Below, piece by piece: positions 1 through 5,181 of a DNA stretch of 6,530 bases (positions are counted from its first letter, which is position 1; each line of letters starts with the position of its first letter). Origin of the DNA: Methanosarcinales archaeon (GTDB lineage Archaea; Halobacteriota; Methanosarcinia; Methanosarcinales; Methanocomedenaceae). The stretch covers positions 1-6,530 of the forward strand of contig DAOWEE010000196.1 in assembly GCA_030638625.1 (NCBI GenBank), in the 5' to 3' direction. Below the pieces are notes generated by a model. It searched no databases, was not told the origin of the DNA, and saw only the letters and a list, made by a program, of their open reading frames with translations. A program made the translations under genes and the position numbers.

Positions 1-431
1 AGGATACTGTCTTTCGGAATTACGATGGACTTTTGAAATGGGCTATTTACTATTATGGGACCTGCGGTAAGCTCTGCATTTCTTCTGTAGGAAGAATATA
101 TCATTAAAAATGATATGATAAAAAAGGCCATAGAAAAAATGATATAAACAAAATTTCTAAATATTGGGAGAAAAAGAGCTATTATGAAAAATATTGCCAT
201 AACAATTAATAACAGAATACCAGCAATAATAACAATACTCGCTATGTTGATATCTTGATAATAAATAATTAGCTTCTCTCCAGTAGTTACCCCTTTTGCG
301 GCATGAGAATCCTTTTGGTAAAATTTGTCATCATACAGTTCATGTTTTTCTCTTCTGGCATCTGCAAGATCAAAACATTTTTGTGGGCACCACCCCATCA
401 GTCTCTTAACATCTTCCAAAGAAACAGCCAT
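1..431 (-). CDS. DUF1673-like membrane protein, partial (3' end outside window)
   Basis: An open frame starts at an ATG at 431-429 and runs without a stop off the left edge, giving 143 full codons. The N-terminus reads MAVSLEDVKRLMGWCP; the VKRLMGWCP stretch matches the IKKMMGWCP of the neighbouring gene, so the two are paralogues. Two hydrophobic segments follow at about residues 63-90 and 93-115. After them comes a polar stretch (about 118-143) whose spacing resembles the first beta strands of the post-helix domain in the neighbour. A strong ribosome binding site (AGGAGGG, minus strand 445-439) lies 7 bases before the ATG, inside the last codons of the upstream gene, and only one base separates that stop from this start, so translation is probably coupled. 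I assign it to DUF1673 from the N-terminal motif and topology recalled for the family. Function is unknown. Base composition is very AT-rich. Confidence 0.8.
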   Translation of the reverse strand, partial: MAVSLEDVKRLMGWCPQKCFDLADARREKHELYDDKFYQKDSHAAKGVTTGEKLIIYYQDINIASIVIIAGILLLIVMAIFFIIALFLPIFRNFVYIIFSMAFFIISFLMIYSSYRRNAELTAGPIIVNSPFQKSIVIPKDSI

Positions 432-432
432 T

Positions 433-1149
433 TCACTTCCCTCCTCTGTGATTTTTAATAGTATCCTGTATCCCGGATGCAGTCAACGGGTCTGTTATGA
501 CCGAATAATACGGTGAGAATAGATACCACTTTTTCTTTTTGGATTCGATAAACAATTGTGTATCAAGATCATGTTTTTCACGGTCGTGCCTTTGTTTGAT
601 AAGCAAATACCATGGCAACATAGGGGCAATTGATACAATCACTTTCCATTCCCCGGTTATAACTGAAAAAACAAGTAATGCAACAATAATTATTAACGCC
701 ATTGCTATTAGTGCGATTGAAGGTTTATTCAATTTAAATGTTTTAACTGACTTGATGTCATTGTAGTTTAGTAAGACATCCCTCAGCTCGAATGATTTTA
801 ATTGGACACCGTTTTCATCAATCGAAATACTTGCCTGAAACATTTTTACTTCAAGGAAATAAAATAAAGAATACATTAACATGAGAATTGGAATCAATAC
901 TGCATAATCCAGATTCCGGCTAAACATTAAAACCAGATTCAAGCTTATAATTAAGCAAAAAGTGAACACGGCTGTGTTAGCAGAGAACAATACATTGTTA
1001 GATTCAAATTTTTCAACATTTGATCGATTAGATGGAATCTGCGAAGGATTTTCAAATATAACTTGCTTGTTCAAAGCGTATCCCGTTGGAGTTACACTCG
1101 GGCACCAGCCCATCATTTTCTTAATAGTTTCCGCTACATTTATTGTCAT
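433..1149 (-). CDS. DUF1673-like four-helix membrane protein
   Basis: This 238-residue protein probably sits in the cytoplasmic membrane. It opens with a short cytosolic segment carrying IKKMMGWCP (residues 9-17), the motif I recall as typical of DUF1673 proteins in Methanosarcina-like genomes. Hydrophobic helices lie at about 57-77, 81-101, 145-165 and 168-185. Between helix 2 and helix 3 is a polar region (about 105-143, SISIDENGVQLKSF followed by NYNDIKSVKTF), and another follows helix 4 (about 195-238). Together these look like two halves of a bacterial PH-like beta domain split by a helical hairpin; that is an inference from pattern only. The start overlaps the stop of the upstream HTH gene (ATGA) and has a GAGGGGG ribosome binding site 5 bases before it. 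It is cotranscribed with the HTH gene and the second paralogue. Function is unknown; no catalytic motif is visible. Confidence 0.85.
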   Translation of the reverse strand: MTINVAETIKKMMGWCPSVTPTGYALNKQVIFENPSQIPSNRSNVEKFESNNVLFSANTAVFTFCLIISLNLVLMFSRNLDYAVLIPILMLMYSLFYFLEVKMFQASISIDENGVQLKSFELRDVLLNYNDIKSVKTFKLNKPSIALIAMALIIIVALLVFSVITGEWKVIVSIAPMLPWYLLIKQRHDREKHDLDTQLFIESKKKKWYLFSPYYSVITDPLTASGIQDTIKNHRGGK

Positions 1150-1592
1150 GCCAACCCCCTCAACTTCCCGAACAGTTCATCCGCCAGTTTCGTCGGATCA
1201 TCTGTCCTTTCAAGTTTGATCTTCATCTCCTCTGCAAGGCCCCACAGCAGTTCGATACATTGCGTATACCGGGTGCATGCATTACAATCCCCTTCATGTT
1301 CATACCACACCTGTACCCCATGTTTTGCCGATACAAAGATAATGGCATTGGCATCAAAGGGTATCGAATGCCCGAACAGGATGCCACGCTCGGCATTTAT
1401 ACTCTCCACCTCTATCTGGTTTGACTGTGCCATCTCAAGCAGTGTATCCTCAATACGCTTATCCATGCTGATGAGCGCCCTGGATACCGCCTGCCTCGAT
1501 ATCTTGAACGAGCGTGCAATATTGATATTGGGAAGCCCGTCTCGCCGGAGTTTCCAGAACTTGAACTGCTTTTCGCCTATTGGCAGGAACAT
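1146..1592 (-). CDS. Helix-turn-helix protein with C-terminal cysteine cluster, probable transcription regulator
   Basis: This 148-residue soluble protein has an N-terminal helix-turn-helix at about residues 8-45; GLPNINIARSFKISRQAVSRAL fits helix 2, turn and recognition helix of a sigma70-region-4/Tfx-like HTH. A central domain (about 58-100) precedes CNACTRYTQC at residues 103-112. The three cysteines C103, C106 and C112, with nearby H91 and H99, could bind metal or sense redox state; this is inference. The C-terminus is helical and charged. It is the first gene of a minus-strand unit with two DUF1673-like membrane genes and overlaps the first of these by 4 bases, so it probably controls or acts with them. 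The ATG at 1592 is the first in frame, since TGA lies two codons upstream. It lacks a ribosome binding site, consistent with a leaderless message. I do not know a named family with certainty; similar HTH proteins occur in Methanosarcinales. Confidence 0.8.
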   Translation of the reverse strand: MFLPIGEKQFKFWKLRRDGLPNINIARSFKISRQAVSRALISMDKRIEDTLLEMAQSNQIEVESINAERGILFGHSIPFDANAIIFVSAKHGVQVWYEHEGDCNACTRYTQCIELLWGLAEEMKIKLERTDDPTKLADELFGKLRGLA

Positions 1593-1594
1593 AT

Positions 1595-1614
1595 GTCAAT
1601 ATATGCATGTTGAC
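1595..1614. promoter_or_regulatory. Inverted repeat GTCAA-N10-TTGAC, candidate operator of the HTH gene
   Basis: A perfect 5-bp inverted repeat with a 10-bp spacer lies 3 to 22 bases upstream of the HTH gene start codon. One helical turn separates the half-sites, as expected for a dimeric HTH protein. On the minus strand it directly follows a weak TATA-like sequence (GTTATGCA, 1622-1615) centred about 26 bases before the ATG. Bound protein would cover the likely transcription start. Autoregulation is inferred. Confidence 0.4.
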
Positions 1615-1643
1615 TGCATAACTGTTTCCTAATAAAGTATTCA

Positions 1644-1650
1644 TTATATG
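1644..1650 (+). promoter_or_regulatory. TATA box (TTATATG) for the DUF169 gene
   Basis: TTATATG is centred about 29 bases before the ATG at 1676. The archaeal TATA-to-start-site distance is about 25-27 bases, so transcription would begin almost at the start codon and the message would be leaderless or nearly so. This agrees with the absence of any GGAGG-like sequence before the ATG. Confidence 0.5.
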
Positions 1651-1670
1651 CACAATGAGTTAGAATTGTA

Positions 1671-1688
1671 TTTCAATGTCAATTGAAA
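1671..1688. promoter_or_regulatory. Inverted repeat TTTCAA-N6-TTGAAA spanning the DUF169 start
   Basis: A perfect 6-bp inverted repeat with a 6-bp spacer overlaps the start codon (1676-1678) of the DUF169 gene. The spacer itself contains TGTCAA, sharing GTCAAT with the repeat at 1595. It would lie over the initiation site of a leaderless transcript, so it could be an operator for the divergent HTH protein or another regulator. It is a short AT-rich repeat and may be chance. Confidence 0.35.
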
Positions 1689-2299
1689 ACATCACAGAAT
1701 TAATGGATATCGGTTATCCGGTCGGGGTGAAATTTATCCAAATTGGCCCGGCATCCCGGACAAAAAGACTTTTCTGTGAACTTATCCAGCAGGCACGCAA
1801 AGGCGAAACAGTCACATTTTCAGAACAGGGCTGTCCCGTTGGCGCCTATGTACTGGGCAAAGATGCCCCCCTGCCTGACAAATACTATTTCAGTTCTGGG
1901 AGATACAGCAGTTTAGACGCAGCCGCCCGGGCAGCAGGAGCATTACCCAGACTTGAGGTACCGTATAGTTCAATCCAGCTCTTTCCCCTGACAGAAGACA
2001 CCACCGATTTTGATGTAATGCTGCTGTTCCTCACCCCCGAAAAGGCCACGCAACTGGTGCAAGCATTCTCATACAATGACGGGCGGCCCCTTACATTCAC
2101 TACCGCCGGCACGGCTTCAGTCTGCGGGGACTGTACTGCTGCTCCAGCTAATACCGGCCGCCTGTGTGTATCTTTGGGCTGCAAGGGTTCGCGTAAGCAC
2201 AGCAAGTACGGGAAAGATGAATTGATTGTCGCCATTCCCTGCAATCTCATCAGTGACATCCGTAAAGGACTGTTAGCCATACCCGGCATTTTTGATTAA
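1676..2299 (+). CDS. DUF169 family protein, cysteine-rich
   Basis: This 207-residue soluble protein has the layout of the DUF169 family (PF02596), which is common in archaea and anaerobic bacteria and lacks an agreed function. Diagnostic stretches are GYPVGVKFI near residue 13, FCELIQQARKGE (33-44), GCPVGAYVLG (52-61), DFDVMLLFLTPEKATQLVQA (111-130), and the C-terminal CGDC (150-153), CVSLGCKGSR (164-173) and DELIVAIP (181-188). Seven cysteines (34, 53, 150, 153, 164, 169, 189) suggest an iron-sulfur centre or other metal or redox role; that is inference. There is no signal peptide or membrane helix. It is transcribed divergently from the HTH/DUF1673 unit and lies just upstream of two riboflavin genes, with a 66-bp gap to the first, so cotranscription is possible but not required. 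The ATG at 1676 was chosen because it sits at leaderless distance from a TATA box. Confidence 0.85.
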   Translation: MSIENITELMDIGYPVGVKFIQIGPASRTKRLFCELIQQARKGETVTFSEQGCPVGAYVLGKDAPLPDKYYFSSGRYSSLDAAARAAGALPRLEVPYSSIQLFPLTEDTTDFDVMLLFLTPEKATQLVQAFSYNDGRPLTFTTAGTASVCGDCTAAPANTGRLCVSLGCKGSRKHSKYGKDELIVAIPCNLISDIRKGLLAIPGIFD

Positions 2300-2313
2300 G
2301 TAAATCCATAACC

Positions 2314-2321
2314 TTTAATTA
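2314..2321 (+). promoter_or_regulatory. Putative TATA box (TTTAATTA) for ribK
   Basis: TTTAATTA lies in the 66-bp gap before ribK. A start site about 26 bases downstream would fall near 2343, some 20 bases before the preferred ATG at 2366. It suggests ribK can be transcribed separately from the DUF169 gene. It is a weak match in AT-rich sequence. Confidence 0.35.
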
Positions 2322-2325
2322 TCCT

Positions 2326-2343
2326 CACACCATATTTGATGTG
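2326..2343. promoter_or_regulatory. Imperfect 18-bp palindrome, candidate RbkR operator
   Basis: Left arm CACACCATA and right arm TTTGATGTG match as an inverted repeat at 7 of 9 positions (CACA/TGTG and CA/TG arms, plus the centre). It lies between the putative TATA box and the expected transcription start of the riboflavin kinase gene. The encoded protein carries its own HTH domain, and proteins of this architecture (RbkR) are known to repress riboflavin genes, so autoregulation here is plausible. The site itself is inferred. Confidence 0.4.
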
Positions 2344-2365
2344 CATCTCAAAAATGGCGGACACC

Positions 2366-3022
2366 ATGGATAACATATCATCGTTAAAGAAACTGGCACT
2401 TATGGGCGGCATTGACGGAATTATACCTTTATCGTCACCCGAATTTGCCACACACATCTCGTCAAGCCCCCAGACAGCCTCAAGACGACTGCAAGCCCTT
2501 GAGCAAGCCGGATACATCACCCGCAAGGTTGAACCAGCGGGTCAGCAGGTCATGATTACACAAAATGGGCGTCAGGTACTGGAAGCAGAGTACATGGAAT
2601 ACCGCCAGATATTCACCCGCCCTTCCACACATATAGAACTGACCGGCAGCGTCATTACCGGATTGGGTGAAGGGCAATATTACACCGCCCTGAAAGGTTA
2701 CCATGACCAGTTCGTCAAACTACTGGACTTTGAACCCTATCCCGGTACATTGAACATAAGACTTGAAGGCGAAAGTGTTGGATGCCGAAGTATGCTGAAC
2801 TTAAAGGACGGCATAATAATTGACGGATTTAAGAGTAAGAACCGAACCTTTGGCGGAGGGCGCTGCTACCCGGTTAAATTGGGCAACGGAACTAAAGGCG
2901 CCATAATGATCCCTGATAGAACGCATTACCCCGAAGACATCATTGAAATAATATCTCCCAATAACCTGAGAGATAAACTGGAACTAAAAGACGGCAGCAG
3001 GATAACCGTCCTGGTTGAATGA
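2366..3022 (+). CDS. ribK: CTP-dependent riboflavin kinase with N-terminal HTH regulator domain (RbkR/RibK)
   Basis: The C-terminal domain phosphorylates riboflavin to FMN in the cytosol using CTP, as known for the archaeal DUF120 family. From the ATG at 2366 the protein has 218 residues. Residues 1-85 form a winged helix (LKKLALMGGIDG; SSPQTASRRLQALEQAGYI as recognition region). Residues 88-218 are the kinase, with GLGEGQYY (99-106), PYPGTLNIRL (125-133) containing the metal/nucleotide PGTLN motif, RTFGGGRCYP (160-169) and PDRTHYPEDIIEIISP (183-198). Family members of this fused type (RbkR) also act as transcription regulators of riboflavin genes. The stop overlaps an ATG in the ribB reading frame. 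Earlier in-frame starts exist (TTG 2336, ATG 2339, ATG 2354). I prefer 2366 because homologues begin close to an MDxI..LKKLAL sequence; no start has a strong ribosome binding site. Confidence 0.93.
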   Translation: MDNISSLKKLALMGGIDGIIPLSSPEFATHISSSPQTASRRLQALEQAGYITRKVEPAGQQVMITQNGRQVLEAEYMEYRQIFTRPSTHIELTGSVITGLGEGQYYTALKGYHDQFVKLLDFEPYPGTLNIRLEGESVGCRSMLNLKDGIIIDGFKSKNRTFGGGRCYPVKLGNGTKGAIMIPDRTHYPEDIIEIISPNNLRDKLELKDGSRITVLVE

Positions 3023-3043
3023 AAATAAATTACGCATACACAA

Positions 3044-3048
3044 AGGTG
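3044..3048 (+). promoter_or_regulatory. Ribosome binding site AGGTG deciding the ribB start
   Basis: AGGTG, complementary to the 16S rRNA 3' tail, lies 6 bases before the ATG at 3055, whereas the alternative ATG at 3019 has none. This favours the shorter RibB protein. Confidence 0.5.
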
Positions 3049-3054
3049 CATATA

Positions 3055-3777
3055 ATGGACAAATCAAATAATAATGTACAGCAAGCGGTCGAGTCATTGA
3101 AAAATGGCAAGATGATACTTCTCTTTGATTCAGAGGATAGGGAGGGGGAAACTGATTTTGTCATCCCTGCCGTTAACACAACACCTGAATTAATATACCA
3201 GATGCGAAAGGACGGCGGCGGTCTCATCTGCGTTGCCATACACCCTACAGCATCCCAAAAACTGGGCCTTCCATTCTATGCAGATATTCTGCGCCACACA
3301 GACATAAACGGCAGTGGTAAAACACTTTCCAAATTGGTGGAAAAACAGGGTGACATCCCCTACGACTCCAAATCTTCATTTTCACTTTGGGTAAACCACA
3401 GGGATACATTTACCGGCATACCAGACCGGGACCGTGCACTGACCATAAGCCGTATGGGTATCCTGGTTCAGGATGCCATGGACGGTAAGAATGTGGACAT
3501 TTCAACTGAATTCAGGTCACCGGGCCATGTTTCCCTGCTGAGGGCTGCTAACGGTCTGGTGAATGAACGCACAGGACAGACCGAACTCTCAGTGGTCCTC
3601 GCAGAACTGGCAGATATAACTCCTGCCATTGCTATCTGTGAGATGCTTGATGATTCCACAGGTCTGGCACTATCCAAAGTTGATGCACAAAAGTATGCTG
3701 ATGAGCATGGGCTTATATTCGTGGAAGGCAGGGATGTCATCCAGGTATACAACAATTCACTGAACCCGGATGAATAG
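3055..3777 (+). CDS. ribB: 3,4-dihydroxy-2-butanone 4-phosphate synthase
   Basis: RibB converts ribulose 5-phosphate to 3,4-dihydroxy-2-butanone 4-phosphate plus formate, supplying the four-carbon unit of riboflavin. From the ATG at 3055 the protein has 240 residues, near the usual length of archaeal stand-alone enzymes. Conserved regions are LLFDSEDREGETDFVIPA (22-39) with the acidic metal/substrate loop, GGGLICVAI (54-62), DTFTGIPDRDRALTI (117-131), FRSPGHVSLLRA (153-164) with the catalytic-type histidine H158, TGQTELSVVLA (173-183) and AICEMLDD (193-200). There is no GTP cyclohydrolase II fusion, as is normal in archaea. A frame-extended start at 3019 overlaps the ribK stop (ATGA). I prefer 3055 because AGGTG lies 6 bases before it and the extra 12 residues do not look conserved. 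It follows ribK closely, so the two are probably one operon. Confidence 0.94.
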   Translation: MDKSNNNVQQAVESLKNGKMILLFDSEDREGETDFVIPAVNTTPELIYQMRKDGGGLICVAIHPTASQKLGLPFYADILRHTDINGSGKTLSKLVEKQGDIPYDSKSSFSLWVNHRDTFTGIPDRDRALTISRMGILVQDAMDGKNVDISTEFRSPGHVSLLRAANGLVNERTGQTELSVVLAELADITPAIAICEMLDDSTGLALSKVDAQKYADEHGLIFVEGRDVIQVYNNSLNPDE

Positions 3778-3792
3778 CTCCCGCTGCGTCCA

Positions 3793-3805
3793 TTATTTAT
3801 TATCT
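3793..3805 (+). terminator. T-rich stretch after ribB, possible archaeal terminator
   Basis: TTATTTATTATCT lies 15 bases after the ribB stop, in the 45-bp gap between convergent genes. Archaeal termination often needs only a T-rich non-template stretch, so this may end the ribK-ribB message. The match is weak. Confidence 0.3.
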
Positions 3806-3822
3806 GCTTGTAGTTAAAGGAA

Positions 3823-4206
3823 TTATCTTCTCTTAAAGTTAATCTGTTTGAGTCGCTGAATGTTATCCAGCATTTGGTTTGATTCCACTCTCTTTTGATT
3901 CTCAAGCTGATTAATTATTGAATCCATGTTCTTGTCCAGGCGGTATAATTTAAAAGGCCTGCCCTTTCCAGGCTTTTTCTCTTCCCTGACTAGTACCCAT
4001 TCAAGTCCTTTAAGCTCACGTACAGCCACACTTACTTCAGGCTGTCTCATATCTGACCCAATCTCTATCTGTCGGGACGTTACCTCATCCATATTTTTTA
4101 GATAAGTAAGGGCCTTAGCTACGTTTCGCTTTAATCCCAATCCCGTTAGAGTTTCAGCAAATTCTTCATCGCTGCCATCAAATACACTTACTGATTGATT
4201 TTTCAT
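3823..4206 (-). CDS. Winged-helix transcription regulator with C-terminal coiled coil (ArsR/TrmB-like)
   Basis: This 127-residue soluble protein (from the ATG at 4206) resembles small archaeal regulators of the ArsR/TrmB-type winged-helix fold. The DNA-binding domain covers about residues 18-90: GLGLKRNVAKALTYLKNMDEVTSRQIE gives helices 1-2, MRQPEVSVAVRELKGLEWV the recognition helix, and VREEKKPGKGRPFKLYRL the basic wing. A charged helical tail (about 91-123) looks like a dimerising coiled coil. No ligand-binding domain or sensor cysteines are visible, so the signal is unknown. A longer frame begins at 4230, but GGTGGAG (minus strand 4220-4214) 7 bases before 4206 marks the likely start. It has its own TATA box, converges on ribB and lies downstream of the arcS unit, so its target cannot be told from position. 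Confidence 0.83.
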   Translation of the reverse strand: MKNQSVSVFDGSDEEFAETLTGLGLKRNVAKALTYLKNMDEVTSRQIEIGSDMRQPEVSVAVRELKGLEWVLVREEKKPGKGRPFKLYRLDKNMDSIINQLENQKRVESNQMLDNIQRLKQINFKRR

Positions 4207-4237
4207 AGTACAACTCCACCAGTATATCATTAAAATA

Positions 4238-4245
4238 ATATAAAA
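4238..4245 (-). promoter_or_regulatory. TATA box (TTTTATAT) for the winged-helix regulator
   Basis: On the minus strand TTTTATAT lies 32-39 bases before the ATG at 4206, a close match to the archaeal TATA consensus. It predicts a very short leader that still holds most or all of the GGTGGAG ribosome binding site. The surrounding 120 bases (4231-4350) are very AT-rich, so other TATA-like sequences occur as well. Confidence 0.5.
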
Positions 4246-4319
4246 TAAATGTATCTATTCAGTAATATTATATTTGGAATGATATGAAAAGAATTTTACA
4301 CAAATCCACAATTATATAT

Positions 4320-4342
4320 TATTCGCTCTGACCTGGCGAATA
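4320..4342 (-). terminator. Hairpin after the TIM-barrel gene, possible terminator
   Basis: A perfect 7-bp inverted repeat TATTCGC/GCGAATA with a 9-base loop starts 8 bases after the stop of the minus-strand TIM-barrel gene (4351). It sits at the expected place for the 3' end of the arcS unit, ahead of the promoter of the next gene. No long T run follows directly, so it may instead be an mRNA-stabilising hairpin. Confidence 0.5.
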
Positions 4343-4350
4343 TTACCCAA

Positions 4351-5181
4351 TTAATGTGACAATACCTGCATAAGATACTTCTTCTCATTAACGAGCAATG
4401 ACACCTTGTCTGACCTTGATTGATGCCCGGTAAGCAGTTTATCGTCTATCTCAATGGTCAGGTCACCGTCATACCCACTACGATTCAATTTGCCAAGAAC
4501 GGTTGCAGTCTCAGGATTTCTGGCAATGTGCCCTGGAAAATGTGGAGTGCCGTTATGCACATCACCTATATGGACGTTAACAATCCTCTCGCCCAGTTCA
4601 GATATGAACTCCAGTGCATTGTCAATATCCACCTGCAGAGCATGGGGTATATCCAGTGTCATCATCAGGTCAGGATACTTTTCCAGCACCTCTGCCATCT
4701 GTGAAGGGATATGGCACATACTCTGCACCCTGGGTGTAAGATTCTCCAGCGCCAGGGTGACTCCGGCATCATTTGCATATCTGGTGATGACCGTAAGATA
4801 GTGGTAAAAACGGTCCCAATCCTCAGGGGTGGGCGGCCTGTGTACTGTCCTGCTGCCCGGATGTATAGTCAGAACAGATGCATCCAACTTCCGGGTAAGG
4901 TCTATGGCCCACTGCCCCTCCTTAATGGTGGCCTCACATACATGCTCATTATATGACGATGCATTCAAATCAAGTATGGGCGCATGGACAGTACAACGCT
5001 CGGTTAGAACAGATATTGCATCCCTGAGATATTTCACTGCCCCTGCTTCATGGCGCTTTCGCCAGAATTCCGGCGTCTCTGCCCAAAACTCAACATTCTC
5101 AATCCCGGCCTCAACCAGTATTTCGATAATATCCTCAATACCATAGTCCCACAGGAACAGCGATGAACACGATATTCGCAT
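4351..5181 (-). CDS. Sugar phosphate isomerase/epimerase-like TIM barrel (AP endonuclease 2 / xylose isomerase-like family)
   Basis: This 276-residue soluble protein has the xylose-isomerase-like TIM-barrel fold shared by endonuclease IV, sugar isomerases and epimerases (PF01261). Candidate metal ligands follow the usual order along the barrel: E31 in NVEFWAE, H66 in CTVHAP, H107 in LTIHPGS, E146 in LALENL, D177 and H180 in TLDIPH, H204 and D207 in NVHIGD, H214 and H218 in TPHFPGH, and E244 in LTIEID. HIGD...PHFPGHG-like spacing is typical of both epimerases and endonuclease IV relatives, so substrate cannot be named. The start is fixed by AAGGAG 6 bases upstream and by the junction with arcS, whose TAA stop is immediately followed by this ATG. 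Translation is therefore probably coupled to arcS, which may hint at a role in tRNA or nucleotide/sugar metabolism. That link is inference. Confidence 0.85.
   Translation of the reverse strand: MRISCSSLFLWDYGIEDIIEILVEAGIENVEFWAETPEFWRKRHEAGAVKYLRDAISVLTERCTVHAPILDLNASSYNEHVCEATIKEGQWAIDLTRKLDASVLTIHPGSRTVHRPPTPEDWDRFYHYLTVITRYANDAGVTLALENLTPRVQSMCHIPSQMAEVLEKYPDLMMTLDIPHALQVDIDNALEFISELGERIVNVHIGDVHNGTPHFPGHIARNPETATVLGKLNRSGYDGDLTIEIDDKLLTGHQSRSDKVSLLVNEKKYLMQVLSH

Noticed and set aside
962..1632. Plus-strand open frames of 85, 189 and 93 codons opposite the HTH and DUF1673 genes
   Set aside because: They are antisense to well-supported genes, have no ribosome binding site or recognisable domain, and their composition reads like reverse-frame translation.
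1885..2289. Minus-strand 134-codon frame inside the DUF169 gene
   Set aside because: It is antisense to a recognisable family member and has no motif of its own.
2300..2365. FMN riboswitch before ribK
   Set aside because: The gap is only 66 bp and lacks the conserved FMN aptamer segments; archaeal control here is more likely by the HTH-kinase protein.
3468..3905. Minus-strand 145-codon frame across the ribB 3' end
   Set aside because: It covers the convergent gap and the ends of both real genes and shows no domain.
4283..4330. Tiny plus-strand frame starting MKRILHKST in the AT-rich gap
   Set aside because: It has only about 15 codons, no clear ribosome binding site, and ends in the terminator-like hairpin.
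4420..5146. Several plus-strand frames (81-115 codons) opposite the TIM-barrel gene
   Set aside because: They are overlapping shadows in different frames over a clear family member; none has a domain or start signal.
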